This document shows, one piece after another, positions 10,069 to 19,952 of a stretch of 64,000 bases of DNA. The DNA comes from Holophagales bacterium (GTDB lineage Bacteria; Acidobacteriota; Thermoanaerobaculia; Multivoradales; Multivoraceae). The notes beneath the pieces were generated by a model that saw nothing but the letters and a program-made list of their open reading frames with translations, searched no databases and had not been told where the DNA came from. Both the position numbers and the translations under genes were made by a program. The DNA lies in NCBI GenBank assembly GCA_009837885.1, contig VXSP01000031.1, positions 1 to 64,000 on the forward strand, written 5' to 3'. Position 1 is the first letter of the stretch; each line of letters starts with the position of its first letter.

Positions 10069-11817
10069 GTGTCAGTGTTCGGCAACGCACAAGCGCCGGC
10101 GCTCACCTTCCTCCTGGCAGCGACCGCGACCGCGGCGCCTGTCGCCGCCGAGGAGGGGGCACCGGTCTTCGTGGACCGCGCCGCCCACCTCGGCGTCGAC
10201 TTCGTCCACGACAACGGGATGACGGGCGAGCTCTACTTCGCGGAGAACATGGGCGGCGGCGCGGCTCTCTTCGACGCGGATGGCGACGGCGATCTGGACC
10301 TCTACCTGGGCCAGGGCCACCGGCTGGGGCCGGCCGGCGACGCGTCCGCACCGGGTGCCCCTGAACCCGGAGACCGCCTTTATCGCAACGATCTGGAGGC
10401 AGGCGAACTCCGCTTCACCGACATCACCGAAGCGAGCGGCCTGGACGCCCGCGGCTACGGCATGGGCGTCACGGTCGGCGACATCGACAACGACGGCGAC
10501 CCGGACCTGTACATCCTCAACCTCGGACCGAACGAACTCTGGCGCAACGACTCCGAGCCCGGCGCGATCCGCTTCACCAACATCACGGCCGGCAGCAACA
10601 GCGCGGACCCCCGCTGGAGCGCCGCGGCCAGCTTCTTCGACCTCGACGCCGACGGGCTGCTCGACCTGTTCGTGGGGAACTACGTCGAGTTCCGGGTCGC
10701 CATCCACAAGACCTGCAGTTCGCCGCAGGGACTGCTCGACTACTGCGGTCCGAAGGCCTACCGCGACGAGCCGAACCGGGTCCTGCGAAACCGGGGCGGC
10801 GGGGTCTTCGAGGACTGGACGTTTCGCCTGGGGATCGGCGAACTGAAGCGCCCAACGCTCGGTACGGTGGCAACCGACGTCGACGCCGACGGCACGACCG
10901 ACATCTACGTCGCGAACGACCAGAGCCCCAACGCCCTGCTGCTCAACCAGGACGGCGCCACGTTGATCGACGACGCCGTGCTGGCCGGCGCCGCGGTCGA
11001 CGCCGAGGGGCAGCCGGAGGCGAGCATGGGGGTGCTCGCCGAGGACTTCAACGGCGACGGTCTCGTCGACCTCTTCATGACCCACCTCCAGCACCAGACG
11101 AACACGCTCTACCTCAACCAGGGCGATGGGCTCTGGGACGATCGCACGCGCCGCAGCGGTCTCGGGCAGCCGAGCTTCGTCTACACCGGCTTCGGCGCCG
11201 CAGCACTGGACTACGACCTCGATGGCGAGCTCGACATCTACGTCGCCAACGGCGCCGTCAAGCGGATCGAGGAGCAACTCCGGGTTGGCGATCCGCACCC
11301 TCTCAGGGAACCCAACCAGCTCTTTCGCGGTCGGGGAGGCGGCCGCTTCGAGGAGGTGCCGGATTTCGAACGGCCGACCGCGGCCGAGGTCAGCCGCGGC
11401 GTCGCCCGGGGCGACCTGGACAACGACGGCGACGCGGACCTGGTCGTCGTGAACAACGGCGGACCGGTCCGAGTGCTGGTCAACCAGACCGCACCTCATG
11501 CTCGCGGCTGGGTGGGCGTCGATCTTCGGCTCGCGCCCACCGGGGAGGCGGCGCTGGGCCGCCGCGCCCTGGGCGCCTGGCTCACTGTCCTCGAAGCGGG
11601 CGCTGCCCGGGACTGGCGGCGCTTCCACACGGACGGTTCCTACGCGTCGGCGAACGATCCGAGGGTGATCGTCGTCTCCCCGACCGGCACGCCGACGACG
11701 CTGGTTGCGCGCTGGCCCGACGGCGCCACCGAGACCTTTCCGGTCAACGTCTACGGCAGGTATGTGACCCTGGTACGCGGCGAGGGATCGCCGACGACGC
11801 TGGCAAGGACGCCGTGA
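10069..11817 (+). CDS. CRTAC1-type FG-GAP/ASPIC-UnbV propeller protein
   Basis: The product is a secreted protein of about 582 residues. A short signal peptide (ALTFLLAATATAAPVAA) is followed by many FG-GAP/VCBS repeats with the calcium-loop pattern DxDGDGDxDLY, for example FDADGDGDLDLYLGQG and VGDIDNDGDPDLYILN. A C-terminal ASPIC/UnbV domain (LGAWLTVLEAGA to TTLVARWPDGATETF) completes it. The family is an integrin-alpha-like beta-propeller of unknown function, common in Acidobacteriota and Planctomycetota. The start is GTG 10069 or in-frame GTG 10075; neither has a strong ribosome site and coupling to the preceding stop 3 nt upstream is likely. The stop overlaps the next GTG by 4 nt. It is first in a CRTAC1-TPR-CRTAC1-TPR cluster. 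Confidence 0.87.
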   Translation: MSVFGNAQAPALTFLLAATATAAPVAAEEGAPVFVDRAAHLGVDFVHDNGMTGELYFAENMGGGAALFDADGDGDLDLYLGQGHRLGPAGDASAPGAPEPGDRLYRNDLEAGELRFTDITEASGLDARGYGMGVTVGDIDNDGDPDLYILNLGPNELWRNDSEPGAIRFTNITAGSNSADPRWSAAASFFDLDADGLLDLFVGNYVEFRVAIHKTCSSPQGLLDYCGPKAYRDEPNRVLRNRGGGVFEDWTFRLGIGELKRPTLGTVATDVDADGTTDIYVANDQSPNALLLNQDGATLIDDAVLAGAAVDAEGQPEASMGVLAEDFNGDGLVDLFMTHLQHQTNTLYLNQGDGLWDDRTRRSGLGQPSFVYTGFGAAALDYDLDGELDIYVANGAVKRIEEQLRVGDPHPLREPNQLFRGRGGGRFEEVPDFERPTAAEVSRGVARGDLDNDGDADLVVVNNGGPVRVLVNQTAPHARGWVGVDLRLAPTGEAALGRRALGAWLTVLEAGAARDWRRFHTDGSYASANDPRVIVVSPTGTPTTLVARWPDGATETFPVNVYGRYVTLVRGEGSPTTLARTP

Positions 11818-13772
11818 CCCGCCACGAACTGGTCGCGGCGGGGTCCCTGGCGGCGGTGCTTCTGGCCACCGGCGTCGCTCTCGCACCCCGGGCGAGTCAT
11901 GCTCAGCCAACCCTCGAGCCGGTCGAAAGACCGCGCACCGGCGACTACGAAGAGGCGGTACAGGAACACCTGCGCAGCGCCCGCGAGGACCTTGATCGCC
12001 TGCTCGAGCGACCCGACACGGATCGCCTTCAACTCGCGGCCGCCTTCGGCCACATGGGCCAGCTCTACCTCGTCTACGACTTCTGGCGTGTGGCCACGAC
12101 CGCGCTCGGCAACGCCGAAGATCTCGATCCGACCGATGCGCGGTGGCCCTACTACCAGGCCATCGCGAACACCTACGACGGCAACGACGAAGGCGCCGTC
12201 GCAGCACTCGACCGCGTGCTGAGGCTCGTCCCCAACGACCTGGCCGCCAGGACCCGTCGCGCCTACGCGCTGCTGGACCTCGGCAGCTTCGAGGAGGCGG
12301 CCGCGGAATGCCGCCGCATCCTCGCACTCGAGCCAGACCATTCGGCGGCCCGCTTTGGTCTCGGTCGCGTGGAGTTCGAGGCCGGCAACTTCGAGAATGC
12401 GCTGGAGCACTTCACCGAAGCGCTGGGGGGCCAACCCGAGGGTTCCGCCATCCATCACCGGATCGGGCTCACCTTGCGCCGCCTCGGCCGGCGGGAGGAA
12501 GCGGCGGACCACCTGGCCCGGAACAGGCAGATCCCGGTCACCTACGCCGATCCTCTCTACTCGGCGATGCAGGCGCTGAACGTGAGCCGCAAGGCCCTCT
12601 TCGCCCGCGGTGCCGAGGCGATGCGCACCGGCGATCCGAAGCTCGCCCTCGCGGCGTTCGAGGCGGCGCTCCAGGCCCTTCCGGACGACCCCGAGACCAT
12701 CTTCAACGTCGCCATGGCACTCATCGACCTGGGAAACAAGACGGCCGCCGAGGAACGCTTGCGACAGGCGATCGCGCTCGACCCGGCCTACAGGGAACCC
12801 CACTACAACCTGGCCATGATCCTGGCCGAACGGAACGACCTCGAGGAGGCTGAACGCCACTTCCGCCGGGCAGTGGAGATCGACCCGGACGACCTGGACT
12901 CCAGGACCCGGTGGGCGGACACGCTGACCCGCCTCGGCGAGACCGGCGATGCCATCGAGATACTCACCGCGGTCCTGGCCGTCGACGGCGCCCTGCCGGC
13001 GGCCCAACTCGCGCTCGGAGCGGCCCAGCAGGCCGAAGGCAACAGCGAGGCGGCCCGGGCCGCGCTGGGCCAGGTCCTCGAAGCCGCGCCGGGGGCAGCC
13101 CGGGAGCGGTCCGAAGCTCACTACCGTCTCACAACGCTCCTGGAAGCGGAAGCGAGGACGACCGGGATGCCTCTCGCCGGTGAAGCAGCCACGGAAGCCC
13201 AGTCGCACCTGCGCGAAGCCCTGGAACTGGACCCGGGTTTCGCCGAAGCTCACGTCCTGCTGGGCCGCCTCCTCGGACAGCAGGAACGCTTCGCGGAAGC
13301 GGCAGGCCACTTCGCACGCGCCCTCGTTCAGGATCCCTCCAACTCCGGCTGGCACCGCGATCGAGCAATGGCCCTCCTCCTCGCCCGGCGCTACGCGGCG
13401 GCAAGAGGCGCCCTGACGAGCGCCCGGCGCACTCTCGCTAACTCCTCTAGCGAGACGGCGGCCGCGATCGACCACCTCGACACGCTGCTCGCGCGTCTGC
13501 TCGCCGCCAGTCCCGATGCTCAGGTCCGCGACGGCCGCGAAGCGCTCACCATCGCGCAGCGCCTGATGACCGACCGACCGAGCATCGAGCACGCCGAGAC
13601 GGTCGCCATGGCCCTGGCCGAAATCGGTGAGTTCGAGCGGGCCGCCGAACTGCAGCGGCAACTCATCGCCGAAGTCGAACGTCAGGGCGCGAGGCCCACG
13701 AATGGCCAACAACTACGTCTCGAGTCCTACCTGGCCGGCGAACCGGTCCGGGAGCCGTGGTTCTCTCCCTGA
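11814..13772 (+). CDS. Secreted TPR-repeat protein
   Basis: The product has 652 residues. The GTG start overlaps the previous stop (GTGA), so translation is coupled. The signal peptide is AAVLLATGVALAPRASHAQ. The rest is made of tetratricopeptide repeats with the A-x-x-x-L-x-x-A-L-x-x-x-P pattern, for example ALGNAEDLDPTDARWPYYQA, ALEHFTEALGGQPEG and RHFRRAVEIDPDD. TPR arrays are protein-binding scaffolds; this one is probably periplasmic. Its place between two CRTAC1 propellers suggests the products act together, perhaps as a complex. No catalytic domain is visible. Confidence 0.88.
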   Translation: MTRHELVAAGSLAAVLLATGVALAPRASHAQPTLEPVERPRTGDYEEAVQEHLRSAREDLDRLLERPDTDRLQLAAAFGHMGQLYLVYDFWRVATTALGNAEDLDPTDARWPYYQAIANTYDGNDEGAVAALDRVLRLVPNDLAARTRRAYALLDLGSFEEAAAECRRILALEPDHSAARFGLGRVEFEAGNFENALEHFTEALGGQPEGSAIHHRIGLTLRRLGRREEAADHLARNRQIPVTYADPLYSAMQALNVSRKALFARGAEAMRTGDPKLALAAFEAALQALPDDPETIFNVAMALIDLGNKTAAEERLRQAIALDPAYREPHYNLAMILAERNDLEEAERHFRRAVEIDPDDLDSRTRWADTLTRLGETGDAIEILTAVLAVDGALPAAQLALGAAQQAEGNSEAARAALGQVLEAAPGAARERSEAHYRLTTLLEAEARTTGMPLAGEAATEAQSHLREALELDPGFAEAHVLLGRLLGQQERFAEAAGHFARALVQDPSNSGWHRDRAMALLLARRYAAARGALTSARRTLANSSSETAAAIDHLDTLLARLLAASPDAQVRDGREALTIAQRLMTDRPSIEHAETVAMALAEIGEFERAAELQRQLIAEVERQGARPTNGQQLRLESYLAGEPVREPWFSP

Positions 13773-15436
13773 TCGCCCTGGCGGCGCTCGGCGCGCCGGC
13801 CCAGGAACCGACAGCCGGCACGGGGATCCGATTCGCCGACGTCGCGGACGACTGGGGCGTCCACTTTCGTCACCGCAACGGCGCCGGAGGCGACTTCTAC
13901 ATGATCGAGACGCTGGGCAGCGGCGTCGTCGCCTTCGACTACGACGGCGACGGCGACGACGACCTCCTGTTCGTGGACAGCGGGCAGCCGGCGCCCTACG
14001 GGGGCGAGCCCGGCACGACGACCCTGCTGCGGAACGACCTCGGCCGCTTCACCGACGTCACCGAGGCCTCCGGCCTGCATCTCGACGGCTACGGCATGGG
14101 GGCGGTCGCGGGGGACGTTGACGGCGACGGCGACCCCGACCTCTACCTGACCGCCTTCGGCCCCAATCGGTTGTGGCTCAACGACGGTGACGGGACGTTC
14201 AGCCCGGCGCCGGCTGACGGCGCCGCCGCGGATCCGTCCTGGAGCGCCTCAGCCGCCTTCGGGGACCTCGACGCCGACGGCGATCTCGACCTCTACGTCA
14301 CGAACTACGTCGACTTCGGTTACGAGAACAACAAGGAGTGCGGCGTGGAGGAGGCCGGCCGGCGCTCCTACTGCCATCCGGACGTCTACGGCGACCTGCA
14401 GGACCGCCTCTATCGCAATGAACTGGCGGAACGCGGCGCAACGGCCTTCGTCGACGTGACGGCCGACACCGGGATCAGCGGGGTCCTGGGCGCCGGCCTG
14501 GGCGTCGTCATCACGGACCTCGACGGCGACCGGCGGCCGGACATCTACGTTGCCAACGATATGGACGCCAACCTCCACCTGCTGAACCGGCCCGAGGACG
14601 GCGTCCTCCGCTTCGTCGACGATGCGCTGCTCGCCGGCACGGCCCTCTCCCACCGCGGCCAACCGGAGGCGGGAATGGGCATCGCCGTCGGCGATGTCGA
14701 CTCGAACGGCTTCGACGACCTGGTCGTGACCCATCTCGACCGCGAAACGAACGCCCTCTACGCGAACCGCGGCGACGGGGTGTTCCTCGACCAGCGCTTC
14801 ACGGCCGGAATTGCCGAACCTTCGCAGCCTTTCGTCGGCTTCGGTGTCGACCTCGCGGACTTCGATCTCGATGGCGACCTCGACCTGGCCATTGCCAACG
14901 GCCACGTCCTGCACGACATCTCCGACCACGCCCAACGCCCGAGCGACGCCCACGCCCAGCCGAACCAGATCCTGGAGAACCACGGTGCCCGCTTCCGTGA
15001 AACGAAGCCGAGCGGGCTTTCCGCTCTCGGAGTCAGCCGGGGCCTGGTCAGCGCCGACCTGGACCTGGACGGCGACCTGGATCTCGCGATCGCGAACTGC
15101 AACGGTCCCGCGGAGGTCTACGCCAACGAGAGCGGCCGCCGGGGCGTGAGTTTCCGCGTCGACCTGCTCGATCGCGGCAGCCCGAACCGGCGGGCGATCG
15201 GCGCCGTGCTGGAGCTTCGGGCCGTGTCGGGATCGCAACGACGGGAGATCCGGTCGGGATCGTCGTACCTTTCCCAGAACTCCCTGACCCAGACCTTCGG
15301 CCTACCTTTTCCCGACAACGCGTCGGACGCGAACGGGGAGACCGCCGGCGTCCGTCTCGACGTTCTGTGGCCCGGAGGCGCGACGCTGCGACTGGCCGGC
15401 CTGCCATCCGACGCCAGGATCCGCGTCGTCCAGTGA
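13757..15436 (+). CDS. CRTAC1-type FG-GAP/ASPIC-UnbV propeller protein (second copy)
   Basis: The product has 559 residues. The GTG start lies 16 nt inside the end of the TPR gene. The signal peptide is MVLSLIALAALGAPAQ. FG-GAP calcium-loop repeats run through the protein (FDYDGDGDDDLLFVDSG, AGDVDGDGDPDLYLTAFG, DLDLDGDLDLAIANCN). The C-terminal ASPIC/UnbV region contains RRAIGAVLELRA and LDVLWPGGATLRL. It is a diverged paralogue of the gene at 10069-11817 and has the same domain order. It is probably exported and calcium-stabilised; its function is unknown. Confidence 0.87.
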   Translation: MVLSLIALAALGAPAQEPTAGTGIRFADVADDWGVHFRHRNGAGGDFYMIETLGSGVVAFDYDGDGDDDLLFVDSGQPAPYGGEPGTTTLLRNDLGRFTDVTEASGLHLDGYGMGAVAGDVDGDGDPDLYLTAFGPNRLWLNDGDGTFSPAPADGAAADPSWSASAAFGDLDADGDLDLYVTNYVDFGYENNKECGVEEAGRRSYCHPDVYGDLQDRLYRNELAERGATAFVDVTADTGISGVLGAGLGVVITDLDGDRRPDIYVANDMDANLHLLNRPEDGVLRFVDDALLAGTALSHRGQPEAGMGIAVGDVDSNGFDDLVVTHLDRETNALYANRGDGVFLDQRFTAGIAEPSQPFVGFGVDLADFDLDGDLDLAIANGHVLHDISDHAQRPSDAHAQPNQILENHGARFRETKPSGLSALGVSRGLVSADLDLDGDLDLAIANCNGPAEVYANESGRRGVSFRVDLLDRGSPNRRAIGAVLELRAVSGSQRREIRSGSSYLSQNSLTQTFGLPFPDNASDANGETAGVRLDVLWPGGATLRLAGLPSDARIRVVQ

Positions 15437-15468
15437 GAAACCCGAGCCGAAGCCGCACAATCGTTAGC

Positions 15469-17772
15469 ATGACGCCGACGATGGCTGCCACCGGCACACG
15501 GAGGCCCCTGGAACGGCCGCCGCGGAATGCCGGTGCGCCGGCCTTCTGGCCGGCTCTGCTGGCCACGTTCGCGCTACTGGCCGCGGCCGCGCCGACGCCG
15601 GCCCAGGAACCCCCGCCGGCCTTGCGGGAAGCGATCGCTCTGGTCGAACAGGGCGACGCCGCCGGCGCCATCGCGCTGCTTGAGGAGCAGGCCGCCCGGG
15701 GGGCTCTGCCCGACATCGCCTCAGCCGCACTGGGCGCGCTGCACCTCGAAGCCGGAAACGCCGAGCGCGCGCTCAACGTCCTGGCTCCGCTCGCCGAGCG
15801 CGACCCACCCGATCCCGCGGCGCTCTTCAACGCAGGGCGCGCGGCCGAGGCGCTGGGGCGCTTCCAGGACGCGGCTTCCCTCTACCAACGCTCGATCCAA
15901 CTCGAGCCCCGGTCGCCGGCCCTGCGAGCCCTGGGGATGATGATCGGACGGCTGGGTAGCGCCGGCGACGCGTACGAGTATCTCCGCCAGTGGACCGCCA
16001 CGAACCCGAATGACCAGGACGCGAGGCTGGCGGCCGCATGGGGTGCGGTCGCACTCGGGCGCCCGCCGGACGCGGAGACGTTGATCGAAGGCCTCGATCC
16101 GCAGGAACCACAGGTGCAACTCCTGCGCGGCCGCATCCTCCTTCTGCGCGACGACCCCTGGGGCGCCCTGGCCGAGTTGCAACCACTGGCGGAAGAGCCT
16201 CCCGCGCCCCTCGAACGGGGCATTCGAAGCGCTCTGGCCACCGCCTATCTGCTCGTCGGCGAGGCGGACGGCGCCATCCAACAACTGGAAAGCCTGTCCC
16301 CCGAGGATCCCGAACTGGCCGGCCGGCTTGCCCGCGCCTACTACCAGGCAGGTCGAACCAGAGACGCGATCGCCACGCTGGCCCCTTTCGTGGAGCCCTT
16401 GACGACAGTCGAGCCGCCGGCGGACGCTTCCACCGACCTGGCGAGGGAGCTGGCATACGACTACGGGCGGTTCCTTCACGCGATCGAAGAGACTGAGCGG
16501 GCGCTGCCGTTCCTGCGTCTCGCCGCCGACCTGGACCCGGACCTCGCCGAGACGTTTCGGGCTCTGGGCCAGGTCCTGTCGGCGCTTGGCCGGCGCGACG
16601 AAGCCCGGGAGGCCGTCCAGCGATACCAGGAACTCGCCGCGGCGGCGGACCCGCTCGACATGCCGCAGGGCGACCTGGAAGATCCCACAGGGCGGGAGGT
16701 GCGAACGGCTCTCGAGCGCGCCGGTTCCGGCGATGCGGATGGAGCGCTCGAGGCCCTCTCCCGTGAGCAACGACGGGCTCCCACCGACCCGCGACCGGCG
16801 ATCGCAGCTTCTTCCGTTCTGCTTCATGCCGGCCGCAACGAGGAAGCCCTGGCGGCGGTGGAACAGGGCCTCGTCACATCCCCCGGAAACCCGGATGGGC
16901 TGTATCAACGCGGCGCAGTCCTGATGGCCATGCGGCAACTCGACGAGGCCGAGTCGATGTTCCGGCGGGCGCTGGCAGCGGCTCCCGGGCACATCGCCGC
17001 CCTCAACGACTACGCCGTGCTGCTGATGAGCCAGGGGCGGGAGGCCGAAGCTGCCCAACACCTGCGGAGGGTGCTGCAACTCCGCCCCGACGATCCCCTC
17101 GCGCGGCGCCATCTCGACCAGATCCAGGGATCGTCGGCGACCGACGAAAACCCTGCCTCGGACGTCGAGGCGCTCCGGCACGCGACCGAAGTCGATCCGG
17201 ACAACGCGGCAGCCTGGGTCAGGCTCGGCAACGCGCTGCTCCTTGAACGGAGCTTCCGCGCCGCGGAGGATCCACTACGCCGCGCCGTCGACCTCGAGCC
17301 GTCGAACGCGGAGGCCAGGTTCGCCCTGGCATCCGCCCTTTGGGAGAACAATCGGCCGGACGAGGCGGAACTCCATGCCCGCGAAGCATCGACCCTGTTG
17401 CCCGCTTCTCCGGCCACGCATCGCCTGCTCGGCGGCATCCTGCTCTGGCGTGGCGAGTACCTGAAGGCCGCGGGGTCGCTCGAGCGTTCCGTGTCGTTGT
17501 CGGAGCCCGATGCCGAGCAGCTCCTGGAACTCGCCCGGGCCTGGGAAGGCGCCGCCGGAGCGGAGCCCGGGCAGTCTGAGGAGCTGTTGACACGGGCCGA
17601 AAGCGCGTACCGACGGGCGACGGCGATGGCGCCCGAACACAGCGAGGCGGTTTATGGCCTCGCCCAGGTCCTGCGACGACTGGGGAGACCCGAAGAAGCT
17701 GCCGAGCAGATGGCCGAATACCAGGCGCTCTACGAGCGCGATCAGGAGGACGCGCGGGACCCGCCGCCCTAG
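15469..17772 (+). CDS. Secreted TPR-repeat protein (large)
   Basis: The product has about 767 residues. I chose ATG 15469 because it precedes a typical signal peptide (hydrophobic stretch LLATFALLAAAAPTPAQ); in-frame ATG 15481 is the alternative, and the frame is open further upstream over the previous gene. At least a dozen TPR units follow, for example AALFNAGRAAEALGRFQDAA, LYQRGAVLMAMRQLDEAE and AVYGLAQVLRRLGRPEEAAE. It closes the CRTAC1/TPR cluster. Its stop overlaps by 4 nt (CTAG) the stop of the convergent sulfatase-like gene, so the two transcripts must run into each other. Confidence 0.87.
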   Translation: MTPTMAATGTRRPLERPPRNAGAPAFWPALLATFALLAAAAPTPAQEPPPALREAIALVEQGDAAGAIALLEEQAARGALPDIASAALGALHLEAGNAERALNVLAPLAERDPPDPAALFNAGRAAEALGRFQDAASLYQRSIQLEPRSPALRALGMMIGRLGSAGDAYEYLRQWTATNPNDQDARLAAAWGAVALGRPPDAETLIEGLDPQEPQVQLLRGRILLLRDDPWGALAELQPLAEEPPAPLERGIRSALATAYLLVGEADGAIQQLESLSPEDPELAGRLARAYYQAGRTRDAIATLAPFVEPLTTVEPPADASTDLARELAYDYGRFLHAIEETERALPFLRLAADLDPDLAETFRALGQVLSALGRRDEAREAVQRYQELAAAADPLDMPQGDLEDPTGREVRTALERAGSGDADGALEALSREQRRAPTDPRPAIAASSVLLHAGRNEEALAAVEQGLVTSPGNPDGLYQRGAVLMAMRQLDEAESMFRRALAAAPGHIAALNDYAVLLMSQGREAEAAQHLRRVLQLRPDDPLARRHLDQIQGSSATDENPASDVEALRHATEVDPDNAAAWVRLGNALLLERSFRAAEDPLRRAVDLEPSNAEARFALASALWENNRPDEAELHAREASTLLPASPATHRLLGGILLWRGEYLKAAGSLERSVSLSEPDAEQLLELARAWEGAAGAEPGQSEELLTRAESAYRRATAMAPEHSEAVYGLAQVLRRLGRPEEAAEQMAEYQALYERDQEDARDPPP

Positions 17773-19952
17773 AGTCCGCGTAGCAGCGTGCGCACGGTTT
17801 CGAGGTCCGCCGCGTACCGTTCGCGGCGGCCCGGCACCGACGCCTCACGCAGGAACCGCTCGAGAGCCGGTCGAGCGATCTCGCGCCGGCCCGTGCGGGC
17901 CGCCGTCGTGGCCAGGTTGTAGAGCACGTCCAGGTCGCCGGGCCCGACTTCAACCGATCGCTGCCAGGCCTCAAGTGCCTCGTCGACGCGACGCTGATTG
18001 AACAGGGACATGCCCAGGTAGTTCCAGGCGAGCGCCAGTTCCGGATTGAGCGCCAGTGCCTCCCGAGCCTCGATCTCGGCGACCGGCCAGTCGCGACCGT
18101 GAAGCGCCGTGAGCGCCAGGTTCTGTCGCGCCACCGGATTCCGCCCGTCGATCTCGATCGACCGCTCCAGTACGCCGCGGGCTCGATCCGTCATCCCGGC
18201 CTCGGCAAGCACGAGACCGAACACGTTGAGGGCTTCCGGGTCGTTCGAGTCGGCGTAGCGTTCCATCAGCCGCACTGCGTCGCCCGCTCTGCCGACCTCG
18301 GACAGTGTCAGCGCCAGTTGACGGTGCAGCGAAGCCGAAGCGAGCCGACGCCGCTCGGCGTCGATCATCACCATCAACGCTTCCTCCACCTCCCCCTGTT
18401 CGAGCAGAGCCTGGGCCAGGATCGTGTAGCCGAGCCCCATCTGGGGCCGCTGCTCGACCGCTCGGCGGGCCAGCCGCTCCGCCTCCTCGAGGTATCCGGC
18501 CTGGAAGGCCTCCGAGTACTCCTGTATCGCCCGGTCGAGCTCGACCAGCCGCTTGGGATCGTCCTCCGGACCGTAGGTCTCGGGGAGGGCGGCGCCGCCG
18601 GACGAGCTGAGATAGCCGAGGCTCTCGAGCGCGCGCCGCTCTTCCTCAGTCACGCCGCCGGCCGCCGGCGGCCACTCGGACTCCTCCGGCAGCAGGTCCG
18701 CGAGCGCGGCTGCCAGCCGGGACTCGGAGTCGTGCAGGTTCCGCGCCTCGGTCGGGTCCGCTTCCAGGTCGTAGAGCTCCGCATCGGGTAGCGAGACGTA
18801 CTTCAGAAGCCGCCCGCTGTCCCCGTCGGTCGCCTCCCGCGGACTTGCGATGACGCCCCGGAGCGGCGCCCACCCCCGGTGCAGGTTCGCCTGCAACGCC
18901 TCGAAGTAGGTGGAGTCGAGGCCCCCGGCGTCCGGCGCGCCGTCTGGAGCCGCAGGCCCTCGCCACAAGCTGCGGCCCGCCATGTCCGGCAACGCCGAAG
19001 CGTCGATGCCCGCAGCTTCCAGCATCGTCGGCAGGACGTCGATATGGCGAACCGGCTGATCCAACCGGGCGGGCGCCAGTTCCTCGGCCCAGAACACAAG
19101 GGGCACCTTGAGGGTCGCGTCGTAGGCGAAGAGGCCGTGCGTGCTCTCGCCGTGCTCTCCCAGCGACTCGCCGTGGTCCGAAGTCACAACGACCAGCACA
19201 CCCATCGCCGCGCCGGCCGGCGCCACCCGGGCCAGCAAGCGACCGACGTGGTCGTCGGCGGCCGCCACCTCACCAAGGTAGGGATCGCCGGCGAACCGGG
19301 AAGCGAAGGGCTCGGGCGGCTCATAGGGCGCGTGCGGTTCGTAGAAGTGGGCCCAGAGGAATCGCCGTTCCCCCTCGTTGCGCGTCCACCAGGCTGAAGC
19401 GGCGGCCACCACCTCGGCCCCTCCGCGCTCCGCGATCGCGAAGCCGGGCGCCGAGCCCTCCGGGTAGGAGTCGTCGTAGAGCTCGAAGCCGCGGTCGAGC
19501 CCGTAGCGGGCATCCAGCGGAAAGGCGGCCACCACCGCGGCCGTCCGGAACCCGGCGTCCAGGAACGCCTCGGCGCCAGTTGCGACCCTCTCCGGCAGCA
19601 CGAAGCCGGCGTTGTCACGCACGCCGTGCTGGTAGGGCAACTGGCTCGTGAGCAGGTTGACGTGAGACGGCAGCGTCATCACGTTGTGGGCGTACGTGCG
19701 TTCAAACACCCACCCCTCCGCCGCCAGCCGGTCGAGGTGGGGAGTCTGCGCGACCGCGTTGCCCGCAAAACCCGTCGCGTCCGCGCGCAGCGTGTCGATC
19801 GTGATCAGGACCACGTCCCGGGCAAAGCCGGAATCGGGCGCCGGTGGCCAGGCGACTGCCTTCCGGCTCGCCGCCGGCTCGAACTCATCGCCGGCTGGCC
19901 CGCACGCCGTAACCGCGAGCGCGGCCAGCAGAACCGCGTGCCGCGCCTTCAG
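17769..19952 (-). CDS. Sulfatase-like (alkaline phosphatase superfamily) lipoprotein with C-terminal TPRs
   Basis: The product has about 727 residues. The proposed start is CTG 19952, which overlaps the upstream stop as CTGA; no ATG, GTG or TTG lies in frame before the signal peptide. The lipobox is AVTACG. The sulfatase fold is shown by VVLITIDTLRADATG, TPHLDRLAAEG, TSDHGESLGEHGE and the FYEPHAPYEPP block. The usual nucleophile motif C-x-P-S-R is replaced by TLPSHVNLLTSQLP, so a threonine sits where formylglycine would be. TPR repeats fill about residues 530-727. It may be a phospho- or sulfo-transferase or hydrolase rather than a classical sulfatase. It is co-transcribed with 19949-20902. 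Confidence 0.82.
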   Translation of the reverse strand: MKARHAVLLAALAVTACGPAGDEFEPAASRKAVAWPPAPDSGFARDVVLITIDTLRADATGFAGNAVAQTPHLDRLAAEGWVFERTYAHNVMTLPSHVNLLTSQLPYQHGVRDNAGFVLPERVATGAEAFLDAGFRTAAVVAAFPLDARYGLDRGFELYDDSYPEGSAPGFAIAERGGAEVVAAASAWWTRNEGERRFLWAHFYEPHAPYEPPEPFASRFAGDPYLGEVAAADDHVGRLLARVAPAGAAMGVLVVVTSDHGESLGEHGESTHGLFAYDATLKVPLVFWAEELAPARLDQPVRHIDVLPTMLEAAGIDASALPDMAGRSLWRGPAAPDGAPDAGGLDSTYFEALQANLHRGWAPLRGVIASPREATDGDSGRLLKYVSLPDAELYDLEADPTEARNLHDSESRLAAALADLLPEESEWPPAAGGVTEEERRALESLGYLSSSGGAALPETYGPEDDPKRLVELDRAIQEYSEAFQAGYLEEAERLARRAVEQRPQMGLGYTILAQALLEQGEVEEALMVMIDAERRRLASASLHRQLALTLSEVGRAGDAVRLMERYADSNDPEALNVFGLVLAEAGMTDRARGVLERSIEIDGRNPVARQNLALTALHGRDWPVAEIEAREALALNPELALAWNYLGMSLFNQRRVDEALEAWQRSVEVGPGDLDVLYNLATTAARTGRREIARPALERFLREASVPGRRERYAADLETVRTLLRGL

